The notes under the pieces: generated by a model
Seen by the model: only the letters and a program-made list of their open reading frames with translations
Database searches by the model: none
Told to the model about the DNA's origin: nothing
Shown here: one piece after another, positions 16,527-24,659 of the stretch
Layout of the letters: the number at the start of each line of letters is the position of its first letter
Numbering within the stretch: the stretch's first letter is position 1
NCBI GenBank assembly: GCA_902784465.1
Contig: CACZUZ010000015.1
Location: forward strand, 1-56,221
DNA: 56,221 nucleotides
Direction of reading: 5' to 3'
Origin: an uncultured Bacteroidota bacterium
Lineage (GTDB): Bacteria > Bacteroidota > Bacteroidia > Bacteroidales > P3
Position numbers and translations under genes: made by a program

Positions 16527-16985
16527 ATGAAAAAAATTCTAATTGCAATTGTGGCCATTCTCGCACTCAACACTATGGCCAACGCTCAGATTAAGGACCT
16601 TGGTGTCCGCGGCGCTTTCGGTAGCGGCGCCGGTGCCGAACTATCTGCCCAGTGGGGTATGGGCAGCAACCGCCTCGAGACCGACCTCGGTTGGGCCGGC
16701 CATGAAGACTGGGGCTATGTAAACCTCAGTGCTATCTACCAGTGGACGGGTACCTTTATCGATAACTTCGGCTGGTTCGCCGGTCTCGGCGCCAATCTCG
16801 GCCTCTACAATGGCAGCAACAAGGACTATGATGGATTCGGTCTCGGTTTCGCTGCCCAGGCTGGCTTGGAGTACAACTTCCCCTTCCCCCTGCAACTCAC
16901 TCTTGACGTGCGTCCCAACTGGGGGCTCGTTGGCCACAGTGGCTTCGGCTGGGAACTCGCTCTTGGCGCCCGCTATCGCTTCTAA
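16527..16985 (+). CDS. Small outer-membrane beta-barrel protein, paralogue of 914-1399
   Basis: 152 residues, signal peptide MKKILIAIVAILALNTMANAQ, then GAGAELSAQWG, YQWTGTFIDNFGWFAGLGANLG and LTLDVRPNWG, aligning along its length with the barrel at 914-1399. It ends GARYRF with a terminal Phe as expected for barrel assembly. A weak -7 box TATAGTTG lies at 16486-16493 and a strong terminator follows, so it is probably monocistronic. Function unknown. Confidence 0.8.
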   Translation: MKKILIAIVAILALNTMANAQIKDLGVRGAFGSGAGAELSAQWGMGSNRLETDLGWAGHEDWGYVNLSAIYQWTGTFIDNFGWFAGLGANLGLYNGSNKDYDGFGLGFAAQAGLEYNFPFPLQLTLDVRPNWGLVGHSGFGWELALGARYRF

Positions 16986-17010
16986 TCACTGCAATTTGCG
17001 ATCCCCTGGA

Positions 17011-17042
17011 GATTGCCCCTGGATTTCGGGGCAATCTTTTTT
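17011..17042 (+). terminator. Rho-independent terminator
   Basis: A perfect 9-bp stem, GATTGCCCC (17011-17019) with GGGGCAATC (17028-17036), followed by six T residues. It lies 25 bp after the stop of the barrel gene at 16527-16985 and separates it from the next operon. Confidence 0.88.
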
Positions 17043-17165
17043 ACCTTACCATAACACTACTGGCCCCTAGTGTATTGTCGATAATGTCTACTAGTATTGC
17101 ATTGCGAAAATGGTCAATGCAAAAAAAAATCCGGCCATATAGTGTCTGGTATCGTTTTTTATTTG

Positions 17166-17173
17166 TATTTTTG
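17166..17173 (+). promoter_or_regulatory. -7 box for the export/assembly operon
   Basis: TATTTTTG matches TAnnTTTG and sits 54 nt before the EamA-like ATG. No clear -33 TTTG at the ideal distance. It is the first promoter after the terminator at 17011, so it likely drives 17227 to at least 24625. Confidence 0.55.
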
Positions 17174-17226
17174 CATTCTTAATTATGGTTCTGAACGCAT
17201 TCGAAAATTTAAATATTCAAATAGAA

Positions 17227-17580
17227 ATGTGGCGATTGATACTATTGGTGGTCTTGCAGACTTTTTTTCTTTCTGGTGGACAGGTATTGCTCAAACAGGC
17301 AATGGTCCAACTGCCCAAGTTCAGCTGGTCGTGGAGCTATTTCCACGCCGTCGCCACCGACTGGTGGTTGCTCGCCTGCGGTGTCGTTTTTGGCATCGCT
17401 ACAGTATTGTGGCTGTATATTCTTAAGCATTTCCCATTCTCTCAGGCCTATCCCATGACAGCGATGGGGTACGTCTTCGGTGTCGTCGCTGCCATCTTTG
17501 TCTTTGGTGAGACCGTGACGCCTTGGCGTTGGATTGGTGTCGCGCTGATAGTCCTCGGCTGCCTGTTTGTAATGAGGTGA
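17227..17580 (+). CDS. Small EamA/SMR-type membrane transporter
   Basis: About 117 residues from ATG 17227; an earlier in-frame ATG at 17185 adds an unlikely AT-rich leader. Four transmembrane helices are visible (LILLVVLQTFFLSGGQ; WLLACGVVFGIATVLWLYIL; AYPMTAMGYVFGVVAAIFVF; WIGVALIVLGCLFVM). The pattern, with Gly/Ala-rich helices and GQVLLKQAM, is that of half-size drug/metabolite transporters such as EmrE or ArnE/ArnF, which dimerise in the inner membrane. As first gene of the export half of the cluster it may move a lipid-linked intermediate. Substrate unknown. Confidence 0.78.
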   Translation: MWRLILLVVLQTFFLSGGQVLLKQAMVQLPKFSWSWSYFHAVATDWWLLACGVVFGIATVLWLYILKHFPFSQAYPMTAMGYVFGVVAAIFVFGETVTPWRWIGVALIVLGCLFVMR

Positions 17581-17582
17581 TT

Positions 17583-17651
17583 ACAATGCCTACCTTGCCT
17601 ACTTTGCCTAATATGCCTACAAATATTAAACCTTTTCAAAAATCTATTACA
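17583..17651. repeat. TGCCTAC word-repeat spacer
   Basis: Between the transporter and the LolA-like gene, four spaced copies of a word close to TGCCTACNTTGCC run from 17586 to 17625, followed by an A-rich leader. Confidence 0.6.
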
Positions 17652-18248
17652 ATGAAAAAGTCTTTATTGATCACGCTTCTTTCCTGTCTGATGCTGACAG
17701 CTCATACGCAGCAGTGGAAAGAACTCACCGCTGCTGATGCCAAGGTGGCGGCTACGCAGGTCATGGATGCTGTGAAGAAAGTGAAGACTTTAGACCGCAG
17801 GTTCGAGCAGGTGAAGCGAAGTCCCATGACCACCACGCCTACAGTGTCTAAGGGTAAGATGCACTACGAGAGCCCTGACGTGATGCTATGGAGCTACGAA
17901 TCGCCTTACAGTTTCTCCATGGAGATTCGAGGCGACAAGATGACTGCCACTCGTGATGGCGAGGTCATGAAGTTGGGCTCCAAGCAGCAGATGGGGCTGA
18001 AGAGCATGATGAAGATGATAGTGGGCATGAGTAGTGGTAACAGCCTCTTCGATGACCGCAGTTTCGACTGGAAGATGGCGGAGAGTGCCGATGAATATAA
18101 GGTCGACATGACACCTAAGAACAAGAATGTCAAGCGCATGTTCTCGAAAGTCGTTCTTTTTTTCGACAAGAAGTCAAAAGACATTAAAAGCCTCGAATTG
18201 ACCGAAACCGACAATTCCGTCACAACAATAACCTTTCTCTCCCTTTAA
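17652..18248 (+). CDS. LolA-like periplasmic lipoprotein/lipid carrier
   Basis: 198 residues from ATG 17652, chosen because it begins a clear signal peptide (MKKSLLITLLSCLMLTAHTQ); the longer frame would start inside the previous gene. The body has the LolA half-barrel pattern (FEQVKRSPMTTTPTVSKGKM; YESPDVMLWSYESPY; MEIRGDKMTAT). Aryl polyene clusters usually carry such a LolA-like protein (ApeG role), thought to move the hydrophobic polyene through the periplasm. Confidence 0.82.
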   Translation: MKKSLLITLLSCLMLTAHTQQWKELTAADAKVAATQVMDAVKKVKTLDRRFEQVKRSPMTTTPTVSKGKMHYESPDVMLWSYESPYSFSMEIRGDKMTATRDGEVMKLGSKQQMGLKSMMKMIVGMSSGNSLFDDRSFDWKMAESADEYKVDMTPKNKNVKRMFSKVVLFFDKKSKDIKSLELTETDNSVTTITFLSL

Positions 18249-18263
18249 CTCCCCCTTTAACCC

Positions 18264-18650
18264 ATGAAAATTATTGGTGACTTATTCCAAACTGGTGACT
18301 TTATTTCCGATAACAGTGGCGCTGAAGGTACAGGTATCCATTGCTCAGCAACGCTGCTTCCTGTGATGGAGAGTGTCGTCTTTGCTGCTCACTTCCCGGG
18401 ACATCCTATTGTCCCGGGAGCATGTATTGTCGCTGCGGTCGGTGAGCTTGCAAGTCGCGCGCTCAATCAACAATGCCAGGTCTCTTTTGTGAAAAATGTG
18501 AAGTTCATCTCTCTTATCGAGCCTGAAGCAAACATCCCCGTCAGGTTTGACTTGGATATCGATTTGGAATCAAAAAAGGTTAAAGCTATAGTACAATACC
18601 GTGGTGCAGTTTGTTGTAAATTAAGCTTAACACTATCCAATGACTATTAA
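18264..18650 (+). CDS. Hotdog 3-hydroxyacyl-ACP dehydratase (ApeI/FabZ-like)
   Basis: 128 residues with the dehydratase signature AAHFPGHPIVPGACIVAAVGELA near residue 42; the catalytic His of HFPG is kept. The acidic residue that follows in E. coli FabZ is displaced: here Glu appears later, in VGELA, a layout I also associate with Bacteroidota relatives. It would dehydrate 3-hydroxyacyl-ACP to the trans-2-enoyl form. Second dehydratase of the cluster, 15 bp after the LolA-like gene. Confidence 0.83.
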   Translation: MKIIGDLFQTGDFISDNSGAEGTGIHCSATLLPVMESVVFAAHFPGHPIVPGACIVAAVGELASRALNQQCQVSFVKNVKFISLIEPEANIPVRFDLDIDLESKKVKAIVQYRGAVCCKLSLTLSNDY

Positions 18651-18659
18651 TTAAGTGGT

Positions 18660-18716
18660 ATACTTACACCCTACACCCCTACACCATTACACCCCTACAC
18701 CCTACACCTCACATTC
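18660..18716. repeat. CTACACC word-repeat spacer
   Basis: From 18666 to 18709 the spacer is head-to-tail copies of CCTACACCC/CATTACACC words. It runs to within 8 nt of the GTG start of the glycosyltransferase. Confidence 0.75.
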
Positions 18717-19499
18717 GTGTCCCACTGTATTTTGATCCCGACATATAACAATGAACGTACATTGAGGTCTGTGATAGACAGGTCGTTGGCTGTGTGTAGT
18801 GACCTTATTGTTGTAAATGATGGGAGTACTGATGGTACTGGCGCTTTGTTGGCGGAATATGGAGAGAGAGTTGACGTGTTGTCCTACTCTAAGAATAGGG
18901 GTAAGGGCTATGCTCTGAAACGTGGATTGCGTCGAGCCAGCCAGTTGGGATTCCGATACGCTATAACGTTGGATTCCGACGGCCAGCATTTCCCCGAGGA
19001 TGCGCTGCTGCTCCTGGATTGTGCACGTCAGAATAAAGCACTCGCGCAATCAAACAATCAAACATTCAAGCATTCAACCCTTATTGTCGGCAGCCGCAAC
19101 CTCTCGGCCGATGGGATGCCCCGCGAGAACAGTTTCGCCAACCGTTTCTCAAATTTTTGGTTCAGGGTGCAGACCGGCATCGATATGCCCGACACTCAGT
19201 CCGGCTACAGGCTCTACGATTTGGAGGCGTTGCCCTCTTTCGTTTTTGTCACCAACCGCTACGAGTCCGAATTGGAACTCCTCGTCTTCTCCGCCTGGCG
19301 TGGTGTCCGCCTGCAGAGCGTGCCTGTGAGGGTCTATTATGCTCCTCTTGGGGAACGTGTGAGCCATTTCAGACCTTTTATGGACTTTTTCAGAATCAGC
19401 GTTTTGAATACCATACTATGCTTTGTGGCGTTGCTTTACGGTTATCCGAGGATGCTTTTAGGCAAGCTGTTTGGTAAAGGAAGGAGGATGGGTGTATGA
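18717..19499 (+). CDS. Family 2 glycosyltransferase
   Basis: 260 residues from a GTG start. GT-A fold features: CILIPTYNNERTL at the N-terminus, VVNDGSTDGTG near residue 38, nucleotide-binding ALDSDGQHF-type motif (TLDSDGQHFPEDA, DXD near residue 88) and SRNLSADGMPREN. The C-terminal ~40 residues contain a hydrophobic helix (FRISVLNTILCFVALLYGY), suggesting membrane association like dolichol-phosphate-mannose synthases. An in-frame word tract at 19046-19078 encodes QSNNQTFKHST. It overlaps the MMPL gene by 4 nt. It may decorate the polyene or its lipid anchor (ApeJ-type role). Confidence 0.85.
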   Translation: MSHCILIPTYNNERTLRSVIDRSLAVCSDLIVVNDGSTDGTGALLAEYGERVDVLSYSKNRGKGYALKRGLRRASQLGFRYAITLDSDGQHFPEDALLLLDCARQNKALAQSNNQTFKHSTLIVGSRNLSADGMPRENSFANRFSNFWFRVQTGIDMPDTQSGYRLYDLEALPSFVFVTNRYESELELLVFSAWRGVRLQSVPVRVYYAPLGERVSHFRPFMDFFRISVLNTILCFVALLYGYPRMLLGKLFGKGRRMGV

Positions 19500-22400
19500 A
19501 AATTTTTTTTGTTAAAATTCATGACTTTCTGATACGCCACAGAGCGATGGCATTGGTCGTGCTTGTGCTACTTGTTGTGACACAGGTGCTTGTCGGGTTG
19601 CGGATTGGCTACAAAGAGGATGTCGCCGACTTCCTGCCCCAGGACGAAGAGGCTCAACGCTACATGTCGGTCTACGAGAACCTCGGCGGGGAAGGCACCG
19701 TCACCGCAATTTTCGAGAGCGATGCAGACGACCCCGTCGAGGGACATTATGCCATCGTGGAGGCCGTTGAGATATTCGAGTCTCTGTGCGACTCGTTGGC
19801 CAAGGCCGAAGGTGAAAATCTGCAACTCCGTTGCCATGTCGACGAGAGTCTTGCTCTGGACGCAATCTCCTATACTAGAGACAATATCGCCCTCTTTCTC
19901 AGCGACGGCGACTACAGGCGTATCGACTCATTGCTTTCCATTGAGGGATATGTCGATTCAAGCCTTGTGGGCGTCAGCAGAATGATGGCTTTCCCTCTCG
20001 GCTCGGTGGCAATGTCGGCCATCTCCAGCGACCCGTTGAACCTTTTCTCTCCTGTTTTGCAGCGCCTAAGTCTGTTGGGTCCGTCGGACAACTTCGAAAT
20101 AGACGAAGGCATCCTCTTCGACACCGCTGGTAGGGGATATGCCTTTGTCGACAGCCCCTACGGTGGTAGCGACACCAAGGGCAATTCGCGTGTTGACAAT
20201 GTTTTGTCGTCGGCAGTTGAAGCAACACTTCAACAGATAGAAGGAGTTCGGATAACCTGCGTCGGCGCACCCATCATAGCTGTGGGCAATGCCAAACAGA
20301 TAAAACGCGACAGCCTCACGGCGATGGCTATCAGCGTCCTGTTGATAGCTGCCATACTCTTTGTGGCTCTCCGCAGAAAACGCAACATCCTCTTGTTGGC
20401 AATCTCGGTTATTGCAGGTTGGCTCTTCGCGTTGGCAGCCGTTGCCCTGCTCAGCACCACCGTGAGCATCATCGTTATCGGCATCGGTTCCGTCCTCGTA
20501 GGCATTGCCGTCAACTATCCTCTCCATTTCCTCGAACATTTCGAACACCATCCCGACCGCAGGGAGACACTCAAGGAGATGGTTGAGCCCCTTGTCACTG
20601 GCAACATCACCACCGTGAGTGCTTTCGCCTGTCTGCTGCTGATGGACTCCGATGCCATGCGCGACCTGGGGCTCTTCGGCGCTCTCATGCTCATAGGAAC
20701 CATCCTTTTTGTCATGCTGTTCTTGCCTCTGATGCTCAAGGAGGGCGGCAAAAAGATGCCCGCCGACGAAGCCCGAAATGAAGAGGCAGGCCCTCGTCGC
20801 CGGTCTTTGGCCCTCGGCCGTTGGTCGTTGCCCTTGTTTGCTGTCGTCGTGGGTCTTACCGTCTGGCTCGGCATCCGAAGCGTCAACCCCACGTTCGATT
20901 CCGACCTGCACAATATCAACTATATGACCGACGAGCAGCGTAATGGATTGGCGTTGCTTAACGGCCTCATGGGCGACAGCACATCCCAGGTGGAGTATGT
21001 GGTCTCGACAGGTAAAACCCTCGATGAGGCATTGCACAGGCAGGAAGCTTTCTGGCGTCGCTATGCTATGTCCGACACCTCCTCGTCGGCGATAAATATC
21101 GACGATTGTCGCCTCTCTGGGGTCTCCGGTGTAATACCCTCCCTCAGTAGCCAGTCTCGCTCCTTGCGGCAATGGAACGCTTTGGTCTCCCGCCACCCGG
21201 CTCTCCTGGATGAAGTCAGGCGTAAATCCAGCAGGTACGGATTCACCGATAGTGCCTTCTCCGCCTTTTTCAAGGCCTTCGAAGCCGACTACTCCGTCGT
21301 CGACCCTTCTCAGATGCATCCCCTCACATCGTTGGCATCCAATTACATCAGTCCCCAAATCCATCAATCCGAAAATCCGACCATCCAAAAATCCGACCAT
21401 CCGACCATCCGACCATCCGAAAATCCAGTCTCTCTTGTCACCATGCTGAGCGTCCCGCTACGCCAGTCGGCCTCCTACAAAAGCCGTCTGCACGACATCG
21501 CTAGCGGCATAGGCTCCACCGACGAGAATGCCACCTTCGTGTTCGACATGGACGATCTGGGAAACAACCTCGTCAGAAGCCTCAACCTTGACTTTAATTA
21601 TATTCTGTATCTCTGTGGTTTCGTGGTCTTTTTCTTCTTGTGGTTGTCCTTCGGTAGGCTGGAGTTGGCCCTGTTGTCCTTCTTGCCCCTGGCTGTGGCG
21701 TGGCTTTGGATATTAGGCATAATGGATATCGCCTCCGTCAAGTTCAACATCGTCAATATCATTCTGGCCACATTCATTTTCGGTCAGGGCGACGACTACA
21801 CCATCTTTATCACCGAGGGCTTGATTTACGAGAATGCCTACGGCGAACGCCGCCTCAGGAGCTACCGTCGCAGCGTCATCGTCTCGGCGTTGCTCATGTT
21901 CGCTGGCATTGGCTCCCTCATTGTCGCCAAGCATCCCGCCATGAAGTCGTTGGCTCAGGTGGCCATCATCGGCATGGCAGTAGTGGTGGCTATGGCCTGC
22001 TATTTGCCCCCGTTGGTGTTCCGGTGGTTGGTCGGGAAAGAAGGAGCCCGACGTGATGTACCCTTGACCTTGAAGCGTCTCGTCCGTACCGTCTATGTCC
22101 TCATAGTCTTCGTGCTTTTCGTTTTCCTTGTCTTTACGCCTTATACGTTTGTATACAGGCTTATTGGCCGTGACAGCGAGGCGAAGCGCATGAGGTTTCA
22201 TGCTATGATACAACGGTTCATAGGGATAGGAATACGGCATATTCCGGGAGTCGGGTTCAGATACGACAACAGGACTGGAGAGACTTTTGGGCGTCCCGCT
22301 GTGATTGTGGCCAACCATCAGTCGCACCTCGACCTGCTCTGCGTGTTGCAGATGTCTCCGCGGCTGGTAATACTGACCAACGACTGGGTGTGGCGAAATC

Positions 22401-23065
22401 CAATATACGGGGCCATAATACGTTATGCCGAGTTCTATCCCGTGCATGACGGGTTTGATGCGTTGGTGCCCAAGTTGAGGTCGCTGGTTGACAGAGGCTA
22501 CTCGATAGTTGTCTTCCCCGAGGGGACGCGCTCGCCGGATGGCGAGATTGGACGCTTCCACAAGGGGGCATTCCAGTTGGCGCAGCAGCTTGGTGTGGAC
22601 CTCCTGCCAGTGATGATCCATGGGGCGAGCCATGTAATGCCCAAGCGCGACTTGGTGCTGCGCGAAGGCCTGCTGACGGTAGAGGTGAAGCCCAGGGTTG
22701 AAATATCGACATTTGCCGAAGAGGATAGTCGTTTGTTGGCCAACAAGATGCGGCAGTTGATGAAAGTATATCTTGAAGAGATGCGGACGGAGATTGAGGA
22801 TGAGGACTATTGGGAGTCGTTTGTGCTTAGCCAGTACCTGTACAAGGGCAGAGAGGTGTGGCGCAGGGCCGCCCGCAACATGAGAGAGTACAAAAAGAGC
22901 GGAAAGTATGGCGCTGGACAGGGCGAGGTATTGCTTCTGAAGGCATTGTCGCACAGGGACGAGACCTATAGTGGTGAGTTCGACGACTTGGAAGACTTCA
23001 ACGTCGCGAAGACTATTGTAAATCGCCTCGGTGTCAGCAACCTTACTATCACAATACAACAATAA
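19496..23065 (+). CDS. MMPL/RND-family exporter fused to a PlsC-type acyltransferase
   Basis: 1189 residues. Residues 1-860 form an RND/MMPL transporter: one N-terminal TM helix, a large periplasmic loop, a six-helix bundle (about 265-455), a second loop and a second bundle (about 695-865). After another membrane helix near 885, residues 900-1100 carry an LPLAT domain with His941 in NHQSHLD (HX4D) and FPEGTRSPDGEIGRFHKGA. The C-terminal ~80 residues are charged. The second loop contains an in-frame low-complexity tract (residues 620-645, ENPTIQ/DHPTIRP repeats) encoded by ATCCGACC words. Predicted role: export of the polyene lipid across the inner membrane plus acyl transfer. Confidence 0.88.
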   Translation: MKIFFVKIHDFLIRHRAMALVVLVLLVVTQVLVGLRIGYKEDVADFLPQDEEAQRYMSVYENLGGEGTVTAIFESDADDPVEGHYAIVEAVEIFESLCDSLAKAEGENLQLRCHVDESLALDAISYTRDNIALFLSDGDYRRIDSLLSIEGYVDSSLVGVSRMMAFPLGSVAMSAISSDPLNLFSPVLQRLSLLGPSDNFEIDEGILFDTAGRGYAFVDSPYGGSDTKGNSRVDNVLSSAVEATLQQIEGVRITCVGAPIIAVGNAKQIKRDSLTAMAISVLLIAAILFVALRRKRNILLLAISVIAGWLFALAAVALLSTTVSIIVIGIGSVLVGIAVNYPLHFLEHFEHHPDRRETLKEMVEPLVTGNITTVSAFACLLLMDSDAMRDLGLFGALMLIGTILFVMLFLPLMLKEGGKKMPADEARNEEAGPRRRSLALGRWSLPLFAVVVGLTVWLGIRSVNPTFDSDLHNINYMTDEQRNGLALLNGLMGDSTSQVEYVVSTGKTLDEALHRQEAFWRRYAMSDTSSSAINIDDCRLSGVSGVIPSLSSQSRSLRQWNALVSRHPALLDEVRRKSSRYGFTDSAFSAFFKAFEADYSVVDPSQMHPLTSLASNYISPQIHQSENPTIQKSDHPTIRPSENPVSLVTMLSVPLRQSASYKSRLHDIASGIGSTDENATFVFDMDDLGNNLVRSLNLDFNYILYLCGFVVFFFLWLSFGRLELALLSFLPLAVAWLWILGIMDIASVKFNIVNIILATFIFGQGDDYTIFITEGLIYENAYGERRLRSYRRSVIVSALLMFAGIGSLIVAKHPAMKSLAQVAIIGMAVVVAMACYLPPLVFRWLVGKEGARRDVPLTLKRLVRTVYVLIVFVLFVFLVFTPYTFVYRLIGRDSEAKRMRFHAMIQRFIGIGIRHIPGVGFRYDNRTGETFGRPAVIVANHQSHLDLLCVLQMSPRLVILTNDWVWRNPIYGAIIRYAEFYPVHDGFDALVPKLRSLVDRGYSIVVFPEGTRSPDGEIGRFHKGAFQLAQQLGVDLLPVMIHGASHVMPKRDLVLREGLLTVEVKPRVEISTFAEEDSRLLANKMRQLMKVYLEEMRTEIEDEDYWESFVLSQYLYKGREVWRRAARNMREYKKSGKYGAGQGEVLLLKALSHRDETYSGEFDDLEDFNVAKTIVNRLGVSNLTITIQQ

Positions 23066-23089
23066 CCATTCACCATTCACCAATAACTT

Positions 23090-24625
23090 ATGTATGAATC
23101 AATAATTTGTAGTGATCAATTAGAGGCTGACCGTCGGCAGACCATCGTTGTTGTCGGCGGAGGACTGGGTGGACTGTTCACAGGGGCGTTGCTGGCCAAG
23201 AATGGGCGGGTGGTGACTGTGTTGGAGAAGAACAGTGCCTTAGGTGGCGGCTTGCACACCTTCCGCCGGGGCGGTGTGGAGTATGCCACGGGGATGCATG
23301 TCTTTGGAGGCTTCAGCGAGGGCAACATCATGGACCGCATCTGCCGGTATCTGGGTATTGATAAGAGTCTGCATCTCGTGGCTACCGATGCCGATTGCAT
23401 GGATGAGGTCTTCACGCCCTATGGTCGATACCGCATCCCACAGGGCCGCGAGAACTACGTTGGCTATCTTTCCACGCTCTTTCCGCACGAAGCGGAGGGG
23501 ATAAGGCAATATGTCGATGCCCTCTACAGGCTGGCGTCGGCCGAAATGTCGTCGTTCCTCGACAATGCAAGCTCCAGCGGGGCGCTTGGAGAAGACCAGT
23601 TTCTGTGGCCTGCCGACGCACTGATTGATTATTATGTCGCCGACCCGCGCCTAAGGTCGTTGTTGTCATACCTTGCACCCTTATACTCAGGCATAAAGGG
23701 AGAGACACCCGCTTTTGAGCATGCCATGGTGAATACGCTGCATATCGACGGCTCATCGATGTTTGCCAGTGGCAGTCAGAGGATGGCCGATGCGTTAGCC
23801 GGTGTGATTAGGGATGCAGGAGGCGAGATTGTTACAGGCTGCGAGGTGGAGAGGGTCGTCGTTGCGGAGCGTCGTGCTGTCGCTGTTGAGACTGTGGAGG
23901 GCAGAAGGTTTGAAGCCGACCAGTTCGTTTGGGCGGTGGATCCTCGCCAGCTGGTCGAGAAAGCAAGTGGCGGCACCTTTCCACAGTCGTTCTGCAATAG
24001 GGTAAAAGAGGCCACTTATAGCTATTCGGCATTCAAGTTATACTTGAAGCTTGGGCATGGAATGATTTCATACACAAAGCATCCCATGTATTTCTTTAAT
24101 GGGGATGACGAAAGGGGTGCGTGGAATGCCGCCGATGTGTCGATAGGGGATTGGCCACGCTGTGCTATGGCGGTGATGGGCGGAGAGCAGGGCGCGGTGA
24201 ACGGTGAGCAGACGGCAGAGACTATGACGGTGGTGGCACCCATGTCGTATGACTGGTTCGGGCGGTGGTCGGACAGTGTGGTCGGTCATCGCCCTGAGGA
24301 CTACTATCTGTTCAAGAAAAAGCTTGAACAAAAGCTTTTTGCGCTGTTAAGGCGTTATATGCCGGAACTGGAGGGAAGCGTGGAGTCGGTGTTCTCCTCA
24401 ACGCCATTGACCATAAGAGACTACAATGGCATACATAGGGGCAGCATGTATGGATTCCACAAAGACTGCAACCATATCATGTACACCAAGATGTCCGTCA
24501 ACACCAAGGTGGGTAACCTGTTCATGACCGGACAGAGTGTCAATCTCCATGGTATGTGTGGTGTAGCCATCACATCGGTCATGGCAGCCGAGGCAATCAT
24601 GCCCGAAAAAAAGCTTTTGGAATAA
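23090..24625 (+). CDS. FAD-dependent CrtI/phytoene-dehydrogenase-like oxidoreductase
   Basis: 511 residues. The dinucleotide-binding motif IVVVGGGLGGLFTGALLAKNG (GxGxxG) lies at residues 21-40, followed by LEKNSALGGGLHTFRRGGVEYATG, the conserved CrtI-type region, and a C-terminal FAD motif FMTGQSVNLHGMCGVAITS. It resembles carotenoid desaturases and retinol saturases. In aryl polyene/flexirubin-type clusters such enzymes act on the conjugated chain, but the reaction is not established from sequence. An insertion-like tract (about 24178-24225, GEQGAVNGEQTAE) interrupts the body of the protein. Confidence 0.83.
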   Translation: MYESIICSDQLEADRRQTIVVVGGGLGGLFTGALLAKNGRVVTVLEKNSALGGGLHTFRRGGVEYATGMHVFGGFSEGNIMDRICRYLGIDKSLHLVATDADCMDEVFTPYGRYRIPQGRENYVGYLSTLFPHEAEGIRQYVDALYRLASAEMSSFLDNASSSGALGEDQFLWPADALIDYYVADPRLRSLLSYLAPLYSGIKGETPAFEHAMVNTLHIDGSSMFASGSQRMADALAGVIRDAGGEIVTGCEVERVVVAERRAVAVETVEGRRFEADQFVWAVDPRQLVEKASGGTFPQSFCNRVKEATYSYSAFKLYLKLGHGMISYTKHPMYFFNGDDERGAWNAADVSIGDWPRCAMAVMGGEQGAVNGEQTAETMTVVAPMSYDWFGRWSDSVVGHRPEDYYLFKKKLEQKLFALLRRYMPELEGSVESVFSSTPLTIRDYNGIHRGSMYGFHKDCNHIMYTKMSVNTKVGNLFMTGQSVNLHGMCGVAITSVMAAEAIMPEKKLLE

Positions 24626-24659
24626 TAAAAAGGCAAAAACATCGTTGTAGAAGGTGACT

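Noticed and set aside
18264-18650. Second dehydratase judged inactive because the FabZ glutamate is not at the E. coli position
   Set aside because: The VGELA Glu arrangement appears typical of Bacteroidota relatives as I recall them, so inactivity is not supported.
21352-21430. CRISPR or minisatellite outside coding DNA
   Set aside because: It is in frame within the MMPL gene, and the units are 8-13 nt words without spacers.
20066-23083. Long antisense frames of 444 and 456 residues across the MMPL exporter gene
   Set aside because: Low-complexity His/Gln/Gly-rich products without domains; produced by codon bias of the real plus-strand gene.
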